A stretch of 64,000 bases of DNA from an uncultured Flavobacteriales bacterium. GTDB lineage: Bacteria; Bacteroidota; Bacteroidia; Flavobacteriales_D; Parvicellaceae. A program made the position numbers and the translations under genes. Numbering within the stretch: the first letter of the stretch is position 1; each line of letters starts with the position of its first letter. The notes under the pieces are model-generated. The model did no database searches. It was not told the origin of the DNA and was given only the letters and a program-made list of their open reading frames with translations. Below, in pieces: positions 8,205 to 16,394 of the stretch. The stretch is from NCBI GenBank assembly GCA_943788755.1, contig CALSRM010000001.1, forward strand, positions 545,856 through 609,855, read 5' to 3'.

Positions 8205-10433
8205 TTATTTGTTGTTTATGTTAAATTTTGCGCCGATATAAAAATTTATTCCGGGCGCGGCTAAATTCAAATATTTTAAATTAGACAAGTGATCCACATA
8301 ATTGCTATTGAATAAATTTTTCACACCTGCATTGATATTAATTATATTATGCTTTGTTTTTATAACTCCGTTAAACCCAAAACTCAACAAATTATAGCTT
8401 TTCGAAGGCAACTCGTTTATTGCCACATCATTTTGAGAAAAAATAAAATTATTACGCAGTACAATATTTTTGATATAAAAGCCATCCTTTTCATTAAACT
8501 CAACCTTTACATTAGTTAACCATTTTGCGGGTGGAATCTGATCAATAAAGTCGCCATCTGAATTCAATGCTTTTAAATAGGAGTAACTAGATTCTAAATG
8601 AAGTCTATGGAGAAAATGAGGGTGATAATGTACTCCAAAATCAAAACCATGCATAGCCACATTTTCGTTTTGAACGTAATTATAAACTGGATAGGATGTA
8701 ATAACCGAATCCTGCTTTTGCAGGTAAATGAAGTTTTGAATTTGGTTAAAAAAGGGATTAAAAATAAGTGATAGATGTTTGTTTGCATATTCGTAAACAA
8801 AATCTATCTGAGAGGCATTTTCAGTTCTTAATTCTAAATCTCCAATAACATATTGAAAAGATCCGTGGTGGACACCATTTGCTATCATTTCTGATGTATG
8901 AGGAGCTCTATAACCGGATGATATATTAAGCCTAATAATTGAATTCTTGGCAAAATAACCGCCACCAATGGCATAATTTATACCTGTAAAATCTTTTTGA
9001 AAGTTTGGAGAATCTACATTAATCATCCGATAATCAGTTCGTAATCCGCTCTGAAATTTAAACTTTTCATTACCTGCAAAAAGTATTGAATAAATCCCAA
9101 AATCTGCAGTATAGGCATTCGGAATTAATATTTCTTCAGCATTCTTACCATTACTATTTCTTTGATACATACCCTGAACGCCATTTACTAATTCTAAAAT
9201 TGGTGAAAACTTATAAGCATATCTTAGATTCAAGGTAGATGAATTTAACAGCATATCTATTCCCGGAATAGTTACCTTTTCTTCAAATTCCTTCAAATCA
9301 TTTGCTGTATGACCTATTTGAATGGTTAAGTAACTTTTGTCAAAATAAAACTTGTTTTCTACATTGATAAAGTTGTTTGTAATATTTTGAATCGGCAATG
9401 TACTGCTCCAATTAACCTTATCCGTGTAAAACAACTCCGTATATATGCTGTCTTTGTGACTATGACCTGGTATTCCAATTATGGATTTTGAAAAATTGTA
9501 TCGAACATTAATCTTCCATCTATTTTTATTATATCCATATGAAGTTTTAAATGCCTGTGATAAAAACCTAGAGTCAAGAACCCTAAGACCACTAGGCAAT
9601 GCATAATCAGCATTGATAGAAGATCCATAAAAAAAATTATACTTTGAATTTCCTTTCGTAAACTGCGTTCCCAAGTTAGTGGTATTTGAGAGACTGCTTG
9701 ATTCAAAAGATGTTTCAATAAAAGACTTCCAAGTATTTTTTTTTGCATACTGAGCTTCTACGTAATAAAGTACTCCACCAATAGCATCTGAACCATATAA
9801 CAAAGATGATGGTCCCTTGATAATTTCTAATCTATCTATTCCAAGTGCCGTAACGCCTACCCCATGATCTCCGCCCCATTGTTGATTCTCAATTCTTAAT
9901 CCATCTAAATATGTAACCACTCTATTGCCAGATAGACCCCTAATAACTGGTTTACTGATGCCTCTGCCTACACTAGCTACATAAACACCTGGAACATTTG
10001 TTAAAACCTCTCCTATTGTATTATTGTTAATTGAGGCTGGTTCGTTTAATTTAACTGTAGTAACATAAGTAATATTTTCACCTTGCAATTTACCGGTAGG
10101 CGTAGCAACAACAAATTCATCTAACATTGCATGTTTAGGTTCCATCAAAATTGTAATAATGCTATCTGAAGAAATAAACATTGATTGATCTTCATAACCA
10201 TGTGCGCTGATCAAAATTTTGGATTTATATTTAGGAAATTGCAAGATTTCGAAATTTCCCTTTTCATTTGTTGAATTTCCTATTTCCAGGTCAAAAGAAT
10301 AAATGTAAGCACCCGACACACCAATTTTTGTATCGCTATTAAGCACAACTCCCTTTAAAACTTGAGAATAGTAACCACCACCCTCTAAAAAGATTAATAC
10401 TAAAAACAATAATTTATATGTCTGACTTTTCAT
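8205..10433 (-). CDS. TonB-dependent outer-membrane receptor, probably for zinc or another metal
   Basis: A 742-residue TonB-dependent receptor. The order is signal peptide (about 1-22), carboxypeptidase-regulatory-like beta domain (about 25-110, common in Bacteroidota receptors), plug (about 125-235, with RGLSGNRVVTYLDGLRIENQ, WGGDHG and the segment LEIIKGPSSLLYGSDAIGG), then a beta-barrel ending in FYIGAKFNINNK. Histidine-bearing loops (PGHSHKDS, NGVHHGSF) and the plug pattern recall ZnuD-type zinc receptors. It is divergent from a Fur-family regulator and followed by a Cys/His-rich lipoprotein, which supports metal uptake. The start at 10433 gives the better signal peptide; an ATG 21 bases upstream lies in the promoter region. 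Confidence 0.85.
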   Translation of the reverse strand: MKSQTYKLLFLVLIFLEGGGYYSQVLKGVVLNSDTKIGVSGAYIYSFDLEIGNSTNEKGNFEILQFPKYKSKILISAHGYEDQSMFISSDSIITILMEPKHAMLDEFVVATPTGKLQGENITYVTTVKLNEPASINNNTIGEVLTNVPGVYVASVGRGISKPVIRGLSGNRVVTYLDGLRIENQQWGGDHGVGVTALGIDRLEIIKGPSSLLYGSDAIGGVLYYVEAQYAKKNTWKSFIETSFESSSLSNTTNLGTQFTKGNSKYNFFYGSSINADYALPSGLRVLDSRFLSQAFKTSYGYNKNRWKINVRYNFSKSIIGIPGHSHKDSIYTELFYTDKVNWSSTLPIQNITNNFINVENKFYFDKSYLTIQIGHTANDLKEFEEKVTIPGIDMLLNSSTLNLRYAYKFSPILELVNGVQGMYQRNSNGKNAEEILIPNAYTADFGIYSILFAGNEKFKFQSGLRTDYRMINVDSPNFQKDFTGINYAIGGGYFAKNSIIRLNISSGYRAPHTSEMIANGVHHGSFQYVIGDLELRTENASQIDFVYEYANKHLSLIFNPFFNQIQNFIYLQKQDSVITSYPVYNYVQNENVAMHGFDFGVHYHPHFLHRLHLESSYSYLKALNSDGDFIDQIPPAKWLTNVKVEFNEKDGFYIKNIVLRNNFIFSQNDVAINELPSKSYNLLSFGFNGVIKTKHNIININAGVKNLFNSNYVDHLSNLKYLNLAAPGINFYIGAKFNINNK

Positions 10434-10445
10434 ATATTTGTAATG

Positions 10446-10458
10446 ATGTTGCAAACAT
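10446..10458. promoter_or_regulatory. Candidate Fur/Zur-type operator overlapping the receptor promoter
   Basis: ATGTT-GCA-AACAT, a perfect 5-3-5 inverted repeat. On the minus strand TATGTTTG at 10459-10452 is an exact TAnnTTTG -7 element for the receptor gene, so a repressor bound here would block RNA polymerase. The TGTTGC half-site recurs in the second palindrome 25 bp away. Confidence 0.6.
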
Positions 10459-10470
10459 AGAAATAAAAAC

Positions 10471-10483
10471 GCAACATTGTTGC
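10471..10483. promoter_or_regulatory. Second candidate Fur/Zur-type operator, next to the regulator start codon
   Basis: GCAACA-T-TGTTGC, a perfect 6-1-6 palindrome ending 4 bases before the ATG of the Fur-family gene at 10488. Its centre is 25 bp from the centre of the other palindrome. Binding here would give autoregulation of the repressor gene. Confidence 0.6.
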
Positions 10484-10487
10484 ATTT

Positions 10488-10895
10488 ATGGTTAAAACTT
10501 TATTAAAAAATAAAAAATTAAGATTTACTGCATTTAGAAAAGAAGTACTTGATGTATTCCTCAATACCCCCAATGCTGTTTCTATAGGTGATATAGAAGA
10601 AAGATTAAAGCAATTTGATCGCATAACGCTATACAGAACGATAAAATCTTTTATGGAAAAAGGGTTGATACATGAAATCGTGATGCCCGGTGATATAAAA
10701 AAACTCGCCTTATGCCCAGCTGAGTGTTCATCCGTAAATCACGTTCATACTGGTCAACATATCCATTTTAGATGTAAAATGTGTGAAAACATATTCTGCC
10801 TAGACTTACATGAATTTCCTGAAATAAATATACCAAAATTCAAGGTAGATTCAATTGAAATTCAAGGTACTGGAATATGTAATATTTGTTCATAA
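10488..10895 (+). CDS. Fur-family metalloregulator (Zur-like)
   Basis: A 135-residue Fur-superfamily transcription factor. The winged helix lies at about residues 10-75, with recognition region FDRITLYRTIKSFMEKGLI matching the Fur T-x-Y-R signature. A dimerisation domain follows, with metal-ligand motifs HVHTGQHIHFRCKMC (sensory His cluster plus first structural zinc CxxC) and C-terminal CNIC (second CxxC). The short length and divergent position beside a TonB receptor and a Cys/His-rich lipoprotein favour a zinc-responsive (Zur-like) repressor, but iron or manganese cannot be excluded. The start codon nearly abuts a palindrome, suggesting autorepression. A strong terminator follows. Confidence 0.86.
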   Translation: MVKTLLKNKKLRFTAFRKEVLDVFLNTPNAVSIGDIEERLKQFDRITLYRTIKSFMEKGLIHEIVMPGDIKKLALCPAECSSVNHVHTGQHIHFRCKMCENIFCLDLHEFPEINIPKFKVDSIEIQGTGICNICS

Positions 10896-10912
10896 ATCAT
10901 TTGTTAGAAAAC

Positions 10913-10944
10913 AAAAAAGGTCTTGTTTTCACAAGACCTTTTTT
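10913..10944 (+). terminator. Bidirectional Rho-independent terminator between Fur-family gene and tRNA-His
   Basis: A perfect 14-bp stem (10913-10926 with 10931-10944), loop TTTC, flanked by A6 and T6 tracts. It can end both the regulator transcript and the convergent tRNA-His transcript. Confidence 0.85.
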
Positions 10945-10948
10945 GTTT

Positions 10949-11026
10949 TGGGGTGGAAGACGGGGTTCGAACCCGCGACCCTCGGTACCACAAACCGATA
11001 CTCTAACCAGCTGAGCTACATCCACC
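10949..11026 (-). tRNA. tRNA-His(GTG)
   Basis: Read on the minus strand, a full cloverleaf: acceptor GTGGATG paired with CTTCCAC (one T-T mismatch), an extra G at -1 opposite C73 as expected for tRNA-His, D-arm AGCTCAGCTGGTTAGAG, anticodon loop TTGTGGT (anticodon GTG), and T-loop TTCGAAC. The CCA end is encoded at 10951-10949. A promoter-like element lies at 11128-11121. Confidence 0.95.
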
Positions 11027-11066
11027 ATTTAATTACTATTCTGTCGTTACAGATTCAGTCTCTGTA

Positions 11067-11113
11067 GCTCTAACCTCCCGATAATTATCGGGATGAGCTA
11101 CATCCACCATTTA
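11067..11113 (-). pseudogene. 5' tRNA fragment interrupted by an 18-bp palindrome
   Basis: The 20 bases at 11094-11113 are identical to 11012-11031, the leader plus 5' end of tRNA-His. Bases 11067-11075 match the next D-loop segment (GGTTAGAG on the minus strand). Between them, where tRNA-His has three bases, lies a perfect 18-bp palindrome. Further along the minus strand is a 6-bp stem with a 7-base loop (TACAGA, GACTGAA, TCTGTA) that could be an anticodon-arm relic. There is no T-arm, so this is not a working tRNA. It lies in the leader of the intact tRNA-His. Confidence 0.6.
11076..11093. repeat. 18-bp palindromic repeat TCCCGATAATTATCGGGA
   Basis: A perfect palindrome inserted in the D-loop position of a tRNA fragment. 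Short palindromes of the CCCGATA-TATCGGG kind are, to my knowledge, dispersed in many flavobacterial genomes; that is from memory. Confidence 0.6.
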
Positions 11114-11120
11114 GCGGTGG

Positions 11121-11128
11121 CAAATATA
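11121..11128 (-). promoter_or_regulatory. -7 promoter element for the tRNA-His transcript
   Basis: Minus-strand TATATTTG, exact TAnnTTTG. The transcript would read through the tRNA fragment and then tRNA-His, giving about 90 bases of leader to be removed by RNase P. Confidence 0.5.
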
Positions 11129-11198
11129 AAAACATTTTATTTACTTTCTAATAGCCATAGCGTTTTTTATATTATAATTTCGCAGTAATTAAATTACC

Positions 11199-12122
11199 AT
11201 GAAATTACTAAAAGAAATGTGCGCTATACACGCACCTGCTGGAAATGAAGTTGCACTGAAAGATTTTATTCTTAAGTATATAGAAGCCAACAAATCAACC
11301 TGGGACCACACACCTGAAATATATGAAGGAGACGGTTTTCAAGACTGTATTGTATTGAAGTTTGGAAAACCAACCACTGCTATTTTTGCCCATATGGACT
11401 CTATTGGTTTTACTGTTAAATACGGAAAAGAATTGGTGAAAATTGGTGGCCCCGTTCTTAAAGAAGGGATTAAACTAGTTGGAAAAGATAGCCAGGGCCC
11501 TATAGAAACAGAATTGATAATAATTGAACATGAAAATGGCTCAAAATCTATAGAGTACTTATATCATCGAGAAATAGATCGCGGAACAGAATTAGTTTTT
11601 AAGCCGGAATGGAGAGAAGACAGCGACTTTGTTCAATGTTGCTACATGGACAACCGTTTAGGTGTTTGGAATGCTTTAAAAGTAGCAGAGACCTTGAAGG
11701 ATGGAGTTATTTGTTTTTCTTGTTGGGAAGAGCATGGAGGAGGATCTGTTGGGTACTTAGCCAAGTTTATCTATGAAAATTGGAAAGTAAAACAAGCACT
11801 TATTTCCGATATTACTTGGGTAACAGAAGGCGTTCAACATGGAAAAGGTGTAGCGGTCTCAATGCGAGATTCTGGAATTCCAAGACGTTCTTACTTAAAT
11901 AGAATTAGAGCTATTGCAGAAAAGCATGATATTGAGCACCAACTCGAAGTAGAAGGTGCTGGAGGAAGTGATGGAAATCAACTACAAAAATCTCCTTACC
12001 CTTTTGATTGGCTTTTTATTGGCGCACCGGAAGACCACGTTCATTCCCCGGATGAAAAGGTTCACAAATCAGATATTGCATCTATGTTAGAATTATACCG
12101 TGTATTAATGAAAGAATTGTAA
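11199..12122 (+). CDS. M42-like (FrvX-type) aminopeptidase
   Basis: A 307-residue cytoplasmic di-zinc aminopeptidase of the M28/M42 kind, without signal peptide. The visible metal and catalytic motifs are AHMDSIGF (first His-Asp), YMDNRLGVW (bridging Asp), CWEEHGGG (Glu pair), ISDITW (Asp) and a C-terminal [10 protein letters not shown] (last His). It is shorter than classic M42 enzymes, consistent with a reduced PDZ-like insert. The NlpC/P60 gene follows by 9 bases, so the pair may act together in peptide turnover. A second, longer M42 enzyme is encoded at 44477. Confidence 0.83.
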   Translation: MKLLKEMCAIHAPAGNEVALKDFILKYIEANKSTWDHTPEIYEGDGFQDCIVLKFGKPTTAIFAHMDSIGFTVKYGKELVKIGGPVLKEGIKLVGKDSQGPIETELIIIEHENGSKSIEYLYHREIDRGTELVFKPEWREDSDFVQCCYMDNRLGVWNALKVAETLKDGVICFSCWEEHGGGSVGYLAKFIYENWKVKQALISDITWVTEGVQHGKGVAVSMRDSGIPRRSYLNRIRAIAEKHDIEHQLEVEGAGGSDGNQLQKSPYPFDWLFIGAPEDHVHSPDEKVHKSDIASMLELYRVLMKEL

Positions 12123-12131
12123 ATTTGATTT

Positions 12132-12896
12132 ATGTCTTACGGAATTAGTACTCTTTCAATTATTCCTTGTCGCGCGGAAGGAAATGACCGATCAGAAATG
12201 GTAACACAACTTCTTTTTGGAGAGGTATATGAAGTTCTTGAAGAAACAGAAAAGTGGATAAAAATAAAAACGGCTCTGGATGGTTATGAATGTTGGATTT
12301 GCAGAAAACAATTCACTGAAATTTCTGGTAAAGAATTTGAAGCATACAAATTGAATCAATTTCCATTATGTGCCGATTTAATTGGAAGAATTACTAATTC
12401 AAAAGGAGAATCGTCCACAATTACAATTGGTACTACTCTCCCATTCTACCGCAAAGATATTTTCAAAATTCAAAATGAGAAATACACTTTCAAAGGAGCA
12501 GTTGTTTCGAAAAACGAAGCTGACGTAGTAAAATATTCATTACTTTATTTAAACGCACCTTATCTTTGGGGCGGCAGATCCCTTTTTGGAATTGATTGTT
12601 CTGGATTATCGCAAATAGTATATAGTTTATGTGGATATAGAATCCCAAGAGATGCTTACCAACAAGCAGAAGAAGGTATTAATGTAGAATTTGTAGAGCT
12701 TACAGAACCAGGTGACTTAGCTTTCTTTGACAATGAAGAAGGTAAAATTACGCATGTTGGAATTGTTACTGAACCTGGAAAAATCATTCATGCCTCGGGT
12801 AAAGTTCGAATAGATAGTCTGGACCAACAAGGTATATTCAATAAAGAATTAGGTAAATACACGCATAAATTGAGAGTGATTAAAAGGATTTTTTAG
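12132..12896 (+). CDS. NlpC/P60-family (C40) peptidase with N-terminal SH3-like domains
   Basis: A 254-residue peptidoglycan-peptide hydrolase. The N-terminal half carries bacterial SH3-like segments (FGEVYEVLEETEKWIKIKT and a second at about 80-130). The C-terminal NlpC/P60 domain shows the catalytic Cys in IDCSGLSQIVY, His in THVGIVTEPG and the third polar residue near HASGKVRIDSL. There is no signal peptide, so it may act on recycled muropeptides in the cytoplasm, as dipeptidyl peptidase VI-like enzymes do (family knowledge; inference here). It is co-directional with the peptidase 9 bases upstream. Confidence 0.87.
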   Translation: MSYGISTLSIIPCRAEGNDRSEMVTQLLFGEVYEVLEETEKWIKIKTALDGYECWICRKQFTEISGKEFEAYKLNQFPLCADLIGRITNSKGESSTITIGTTLPFYRKDIFKIQNEKYTFKGAVVSKNEADVVKYSLLYLNAPYLWGGRSLFGIDCSGLSQIVYSLCGYRIPRDAYQQAEEGINVEFVELTEPGDLAFFDNEEGKITHVGIVTEPGKIIHASGKVRIDSLDQQGIFNKELGKYTHKLRVIKRIF

Positions 12897-13245
12897 CGCA
12901 ACACATTGATTTATTTGCTATTGTAGTTTCTAAATAGATGATTAATTACATTTTAGTTTTTGAATATCTATTCATTACATACCCCTCCCCTCTCTTATGT
13001 ACTAAACATATAGATAACAAAAAGTAAATAATCAACTGTATATCAGTATTTTTAACATCTATTAATTGACTACTTAGTTTATGTCTTGAATGTCAAGTGT
13101 ATTTATTTTAAATAGGGTACTTTCAACTATTATTTTAACGCAACCTTATCAATAGGAATTCAATATTATCAATAAATAATAACTTAATCAATCAAAACTT
13201 TAGACTACTTTTAACAAACTTTAATAAAATATTAAAAATATTTTC
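12897..13245. other. Intergenic stretch, no gene seen
   Basis: 349 AT-rich bases between the NlpC/P60 gene and a T9SS cargo. I find no convincing ORF, RNA fold or strong inverted repeat. It presumably holds the promoter and leader of the cargo gene at 13246, but no exact TAnnTTTG element stands out near the start. Confidence 0.5.
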
Positions 13246-15387
13246 ATGAAAAAAATAATTACTAGTTTACTTGTTGTCACTGCCACTAGCGCTATTTCTT
13301 TTGGTCAGACTATTGTAACGGACACTGTTCAATTGAGAAGCATCGTTCTTGAAGAATACACTGGATTACACTGTACCTTCTGTCCAGATGGACACGTTAG
13401 AGCTAATGCTATAGCAGCAGAATATCCTGGAAGAACCGTATTGATTAATGTTCATACAGGCGGTTATGCTACCCCTGCGGCAGGTGAGCCCGATATGCAA
13501 ACAGCATTTGGGCCTGATTTAGCCAATCAAACAAATTTGACTGGATATCCTTCCGGAACGATAAATAGGCATGTTTTCCCAGCATTAGGTTCATCAACAG
13601 CTCTTAGCAGAACTGATTGGGCTGCTGTTTCTCCTGAAATTCTTGAAATGATCTCACCGGTAAATACTGGAGCTACTTCTACTTATAACGCATCAACAAA
13701 TGAATTAACAATAGAGGTTGAAGCTTACTACACTAGCAATAGTGCGACTGCTACAAATTTTCTAAATGTTGTTCTATTACAAGATTCCATTTTAGGCCCC
13801 CAAACGGGTGGAACTACCTATAACCCTGACAACTATGTGGGCGGCCTTTACTCGCACAATCATGTATTAAGACACATGATTACAGGACAATGGGGTGACC
13901 AAATATCAACAACCACCGCTGGATCTTTATTTAGTAATACATATACATACACTGTACCTGCTGATATCAATGGATTACCAGTTGATATTGCAAATTGCCA
14001 TATTGCTGTTTTCGTTACCGAAACGCAACAAGAAGTTCTTACCGGAATTGTAGTGGAAGCTGATGGAGGTTCTGATATGGGCAACAACGCTCCATCATTA
14101 GGTGAATTTAACAACCTTACTGTAGCCGCTCAATCTGGATCAAATGGAGCTACCAATTCCTTTAGTTTTGATATTAGCCCAGCTATACCAGGAGCTACTA
14201 GTGACTATAATTTCACTTTAACTACTGATGCGCCAGGAGATTGGAGCGGTAGCTATAGCATTGATGGAATCTCTTATTCTGGACCGCAAACGTTAACATT
14301 AGCAAATGGTGCAGCAGCAGCAATGTCTATAGATATAGATCCTGGGACCAGCCCAGCAGTGTCTGAATACACACTTACGATGACTTTAGCAAATAATAGC
14401 AATGCTGTTCTTGAGCAGTCTGTGTATGTAATTAGTGGAATAACTGATTTAATTATTAATGGTTCTGGTTCGGATGGAGCAGGAAATGGTAATGGAGCAA
14501 TTGATTATGAGCAAGAATTTCTAGACGGACTAGCTGCGGCAGGTAACACAAGCAATGCTGCTTCAGAAGCAAATGTTATGAATATTCTAAACGATGCTTC
14601 AGCTTTAGGAGATGTAATTAATATTTATCTAAATATTGGATGGACTTTCCCTTCATTTGCTGATGAGGATATTGCTTCATTAAGTGCATTTATGGATGCA
14701 GGTGGAAATGTGTTTATGGCCGGGCAAGATATAGCCTGGGATATACTCTCTGGCGATGGTTATGGAACTCCTGCTGCAATTGCATTTATGGCAAACTACA
14801 TGAATGCGCAATATGTAGCAGATGGAAGTACTGCTAACAGCCAATTGACTGCTGTTGCATCTGATGTTTTCTTTGGAGGTGTTCCGAACTCTTCAATTGT
14901 TGATGTTTACTCGGGGAATATGTACCCAGATGAATTAACTCCTATTAATGGCGCGGAGGCTATTTTTAACTATAACGGAAATGCCTCAAAAATAGGTGGA
15001 ATTAGATATGACAATGGGACAGCCAAAATGGTATATATCGGTGTAGGTTTAGAAATGATAGGTAATTCAACCATAAAAGATCAAATAGTTTCTATTTCCC
15101 ACGACTATTTCTATGGTATATTATCTGATGACCAAGTAGAATTTAATAGCTTATTTGAAGTTTATCCTAACCCTACAAGTGGAATTTTGAATATCAAATT
15201 TGAAAATATATCTAAATCAAATTTCAAAATTACCAACATAATGGGAGAGATTATTGAAAGTGGAACATTAAATGGTTCGACTGGTATTCAATCAATTGAT
15301 GTTAGCAATTTAGCTGAAGGAAATTACAACATCTCATTAATGTGTAATGAAAATTATAAGTCACTTCAATTTATGATAATAAAATAA
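13246..15387 (+). CDS. Omp28-related T9SS type A cargo protein
   Basis: A 713-residue exported protein. The signal peptide (about 1-20) is followed by a thioredoxin-like Omp28-type module, with VLEEYTGLHCTFCPDGH holding a CxxC pair and a second half discussing Tyr/Pro-rich strands to about residue 280. Beta-rich segments and a flavodoxin- or GATase-like stretch (FMDAGGNVFMAGQDIAW) follow. The C-terminal type A sorting domain (VYPNPTSGILNIKF to the end) marks it for type IX secretion. Its function is unknown; the CxxC suggests thiol chemistry or structure. A second Omp28-like cargo lies at 26804. Confidence 0.85.
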   Translation: MKKIITSLLVVTATSAISFGQTIVTDTVQLRSIVLEEYTGLHCTFCPDGHVRANAIAAEYPGRTVLINVHTGGYATPAAGEPDMQTAFGPDLANQTNLTGYPSGTINRHVFPALGSSTALSRTDWAAVSPEILEMISPVNTGATSTYNASTNELTIEVEAYYTSNSATATNFLNVVLLQDSILGPQTGGTTYNPDNYVGGLYSHNHVLRHMITGQWGDQISTTTAGSLFSNTYTYTVPADINGLPVDIANCHIAVFVTETQQEVLTGIVVEADGGSDMGNNAPSLGEFNNLTVAAQSGSNGATNSFSFDISPAIPGATSDYNFTLTTDAPGDWSGSYSIDGISYSGPQTLTLANGAAAAMSIDIDPGTSPAVSEYTLTMTLANNSNAVLEQSVYVISGITDLIINGSGSDGAGNGNGAIDYEQEFLDGLAAAGNTSNAASEANVMNILNDASALGDVINIYLNIGWTFPSFADEDIASLSAFMDAGGNVFMAGQDIAWDILSGDGYGTPAAIAFMANYMNAQYVADGSTANSQLTAVASDVFFGGVPNSSIVDVYSGNMYPDELTPINGAEAIFNYNGNASKIGGIRYDNGTAKMVYIGVGLEMIGNSTIKDQIVSISHDYFYGILSDDQVEFNSLFEVYPNPTSGILNIKFENISKSNFKITNIMGEIIESGTLNGSTGIQSIDVSNLAEGNYNISLMCNENYKSLQFMIIK

Positions 15388-15406
15388 GAATTTAACTTCT
15401 TTATGG

Positions 15407-15434
15407 AAAGCTCTCGTATAAATACGAGGGCTTT
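15407..15434 (+). terminator. Rho-independent terminator after the Omp28-like gene
   Basis: A 13-bp stem (15407-15419 with 15422-15434, one G-T pair), a 2-base loop as drawn, then a T-tract to 15439. It lies 20 bases past the stop codon and faces the convergent hydroxylase gene. Confidence 0.85.
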
Positions 15435-15501
15435 TTTTTGAATAGAATTAGGCAAGAACTATAAGTGGTCTTGGTTTATATTATGGCTTGTATACAAATA
15501 G

Positions 15502-16383
15502 CTACTCATACTTCTCTTTTTTAAATCCAGAAACCAACTGCCCGAAAAACCCTTTTGGATAATTTTCAATCCCTTCAAATCCAAGTGCATAATCACCATC
15601 TTTATCTTGAGGGATGTAATTCTTTTTAAAAATATAATCCCAAATACTTAAGCTTATTGCAAAGTTAACTCCGTTTGCCCTATCGGCTGGTAGCACTTTA
15701 GCGTGATGATACAAATGCATTACTGAATTGTTAAAAATGTATTTTAATGGACCCCAAGTAATTCGAACATTTGCATGATTCAAGTGACCGATTGTAATTG
15801 AGAAGAAATGTACAAAGAAAGCGTGTTCGGGTTCGGCCCCAACTAGGATCATTACTGCAAAGGTTTTTAAAGGTTTATAGAATAAATTTTCCATCCAATG
15901 ATAGCGTAAGTGACCTGCAAAACCCATTTCTTCAATAGAGTGATGCACCTTATGGAATTTCCATAACAATGGAAATTTATGCAACATAACATGCGTAAAC
16001 CATTGCACAAAATCGTTTATAATAAAAAACAATAAAATAAATGCCCAAAGCGGTATGCTATCTTTTGGAAGCAAAGCTATCGAATCCATAGTAATTCCAG
16101 CGCCACCAAAAGCTTTTTCAATAACTGCATAAAACCCACTTATTACAATAGAAAAAATAAAGAAATTGAAAAACATATAAAAACCATCCAACCAAAAATC
16201 TTTTCTAATCAATGATTGACTTCTTCTCCAAGGAAACATAATTTCTAATCCCCAGACTAATAATGAAACTATTATTAATCCATAAAAATAATTTTGGTCC
16301 CAATCCGTGCTAAACGTAATTAATTGCCAAACCCAATTCATTGTTCCTACTAGCGTTCCGGTAAATACATCTACATATTCCAT
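15502..16383 (-). CDS. Fatty acid hydroxylase / sterol desaturase family membrane protein
   Basis: A 293-residue integral membrane di-iron oxygenase of the ERG3/fatty-acid-hydroxylase superfamily. The histidine clusters that bind iron are visible: HVMLHKFPLLWKFHKVHHS, HFFSITIGHLNHANV and HLYHHAKVL. Hydrophobic spans lie at about 25-45, 70-95 and 115-135. The substrate (a lipid) is unknown. It follows the rhodanese gene by 11 bases on the same strand, the last gene of a run starting at 19097, although a direct sulfur role is not implied by the family. Confidence 0.86.
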   Translation of the reverse strand: MEYVDVFTGTLVGTMNWVWQLITFSTDWDQNYFYGLIIVSLLVWGLEIMFPWRRSQSLIRKDFWLDGFYMFFNFFIFSIVISGFYAVIEKAFGGAGITMDSIALLPKDSIPLWAFILLFFIINDFVQWFTHVMLHKFPLLWKFHKVHHSIEEMGFAGHLRYHWMENLFYKPLKTFAVMILVGAEPEHAFFVHFFSITIGHLNHANVRITWGPLKYIFNNSVMHLYHHAKVLPADRANGVNFAISLSIWDYIFKKNYIPQDKDGDYALGFEGIENYPKGFFGQLVSGFKKEKYE

Positions 16384-16394
16384 AATATTATCAA

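Noticed and set aside
10855..11067. Plus-strand reading frame of 70 codons over tRNA-His
   Set aside because: Its translation (GWKTGFEPATLGTTNRYS) is the well-known artefact of reading a tRNA antisense; it also crosses a terminator.
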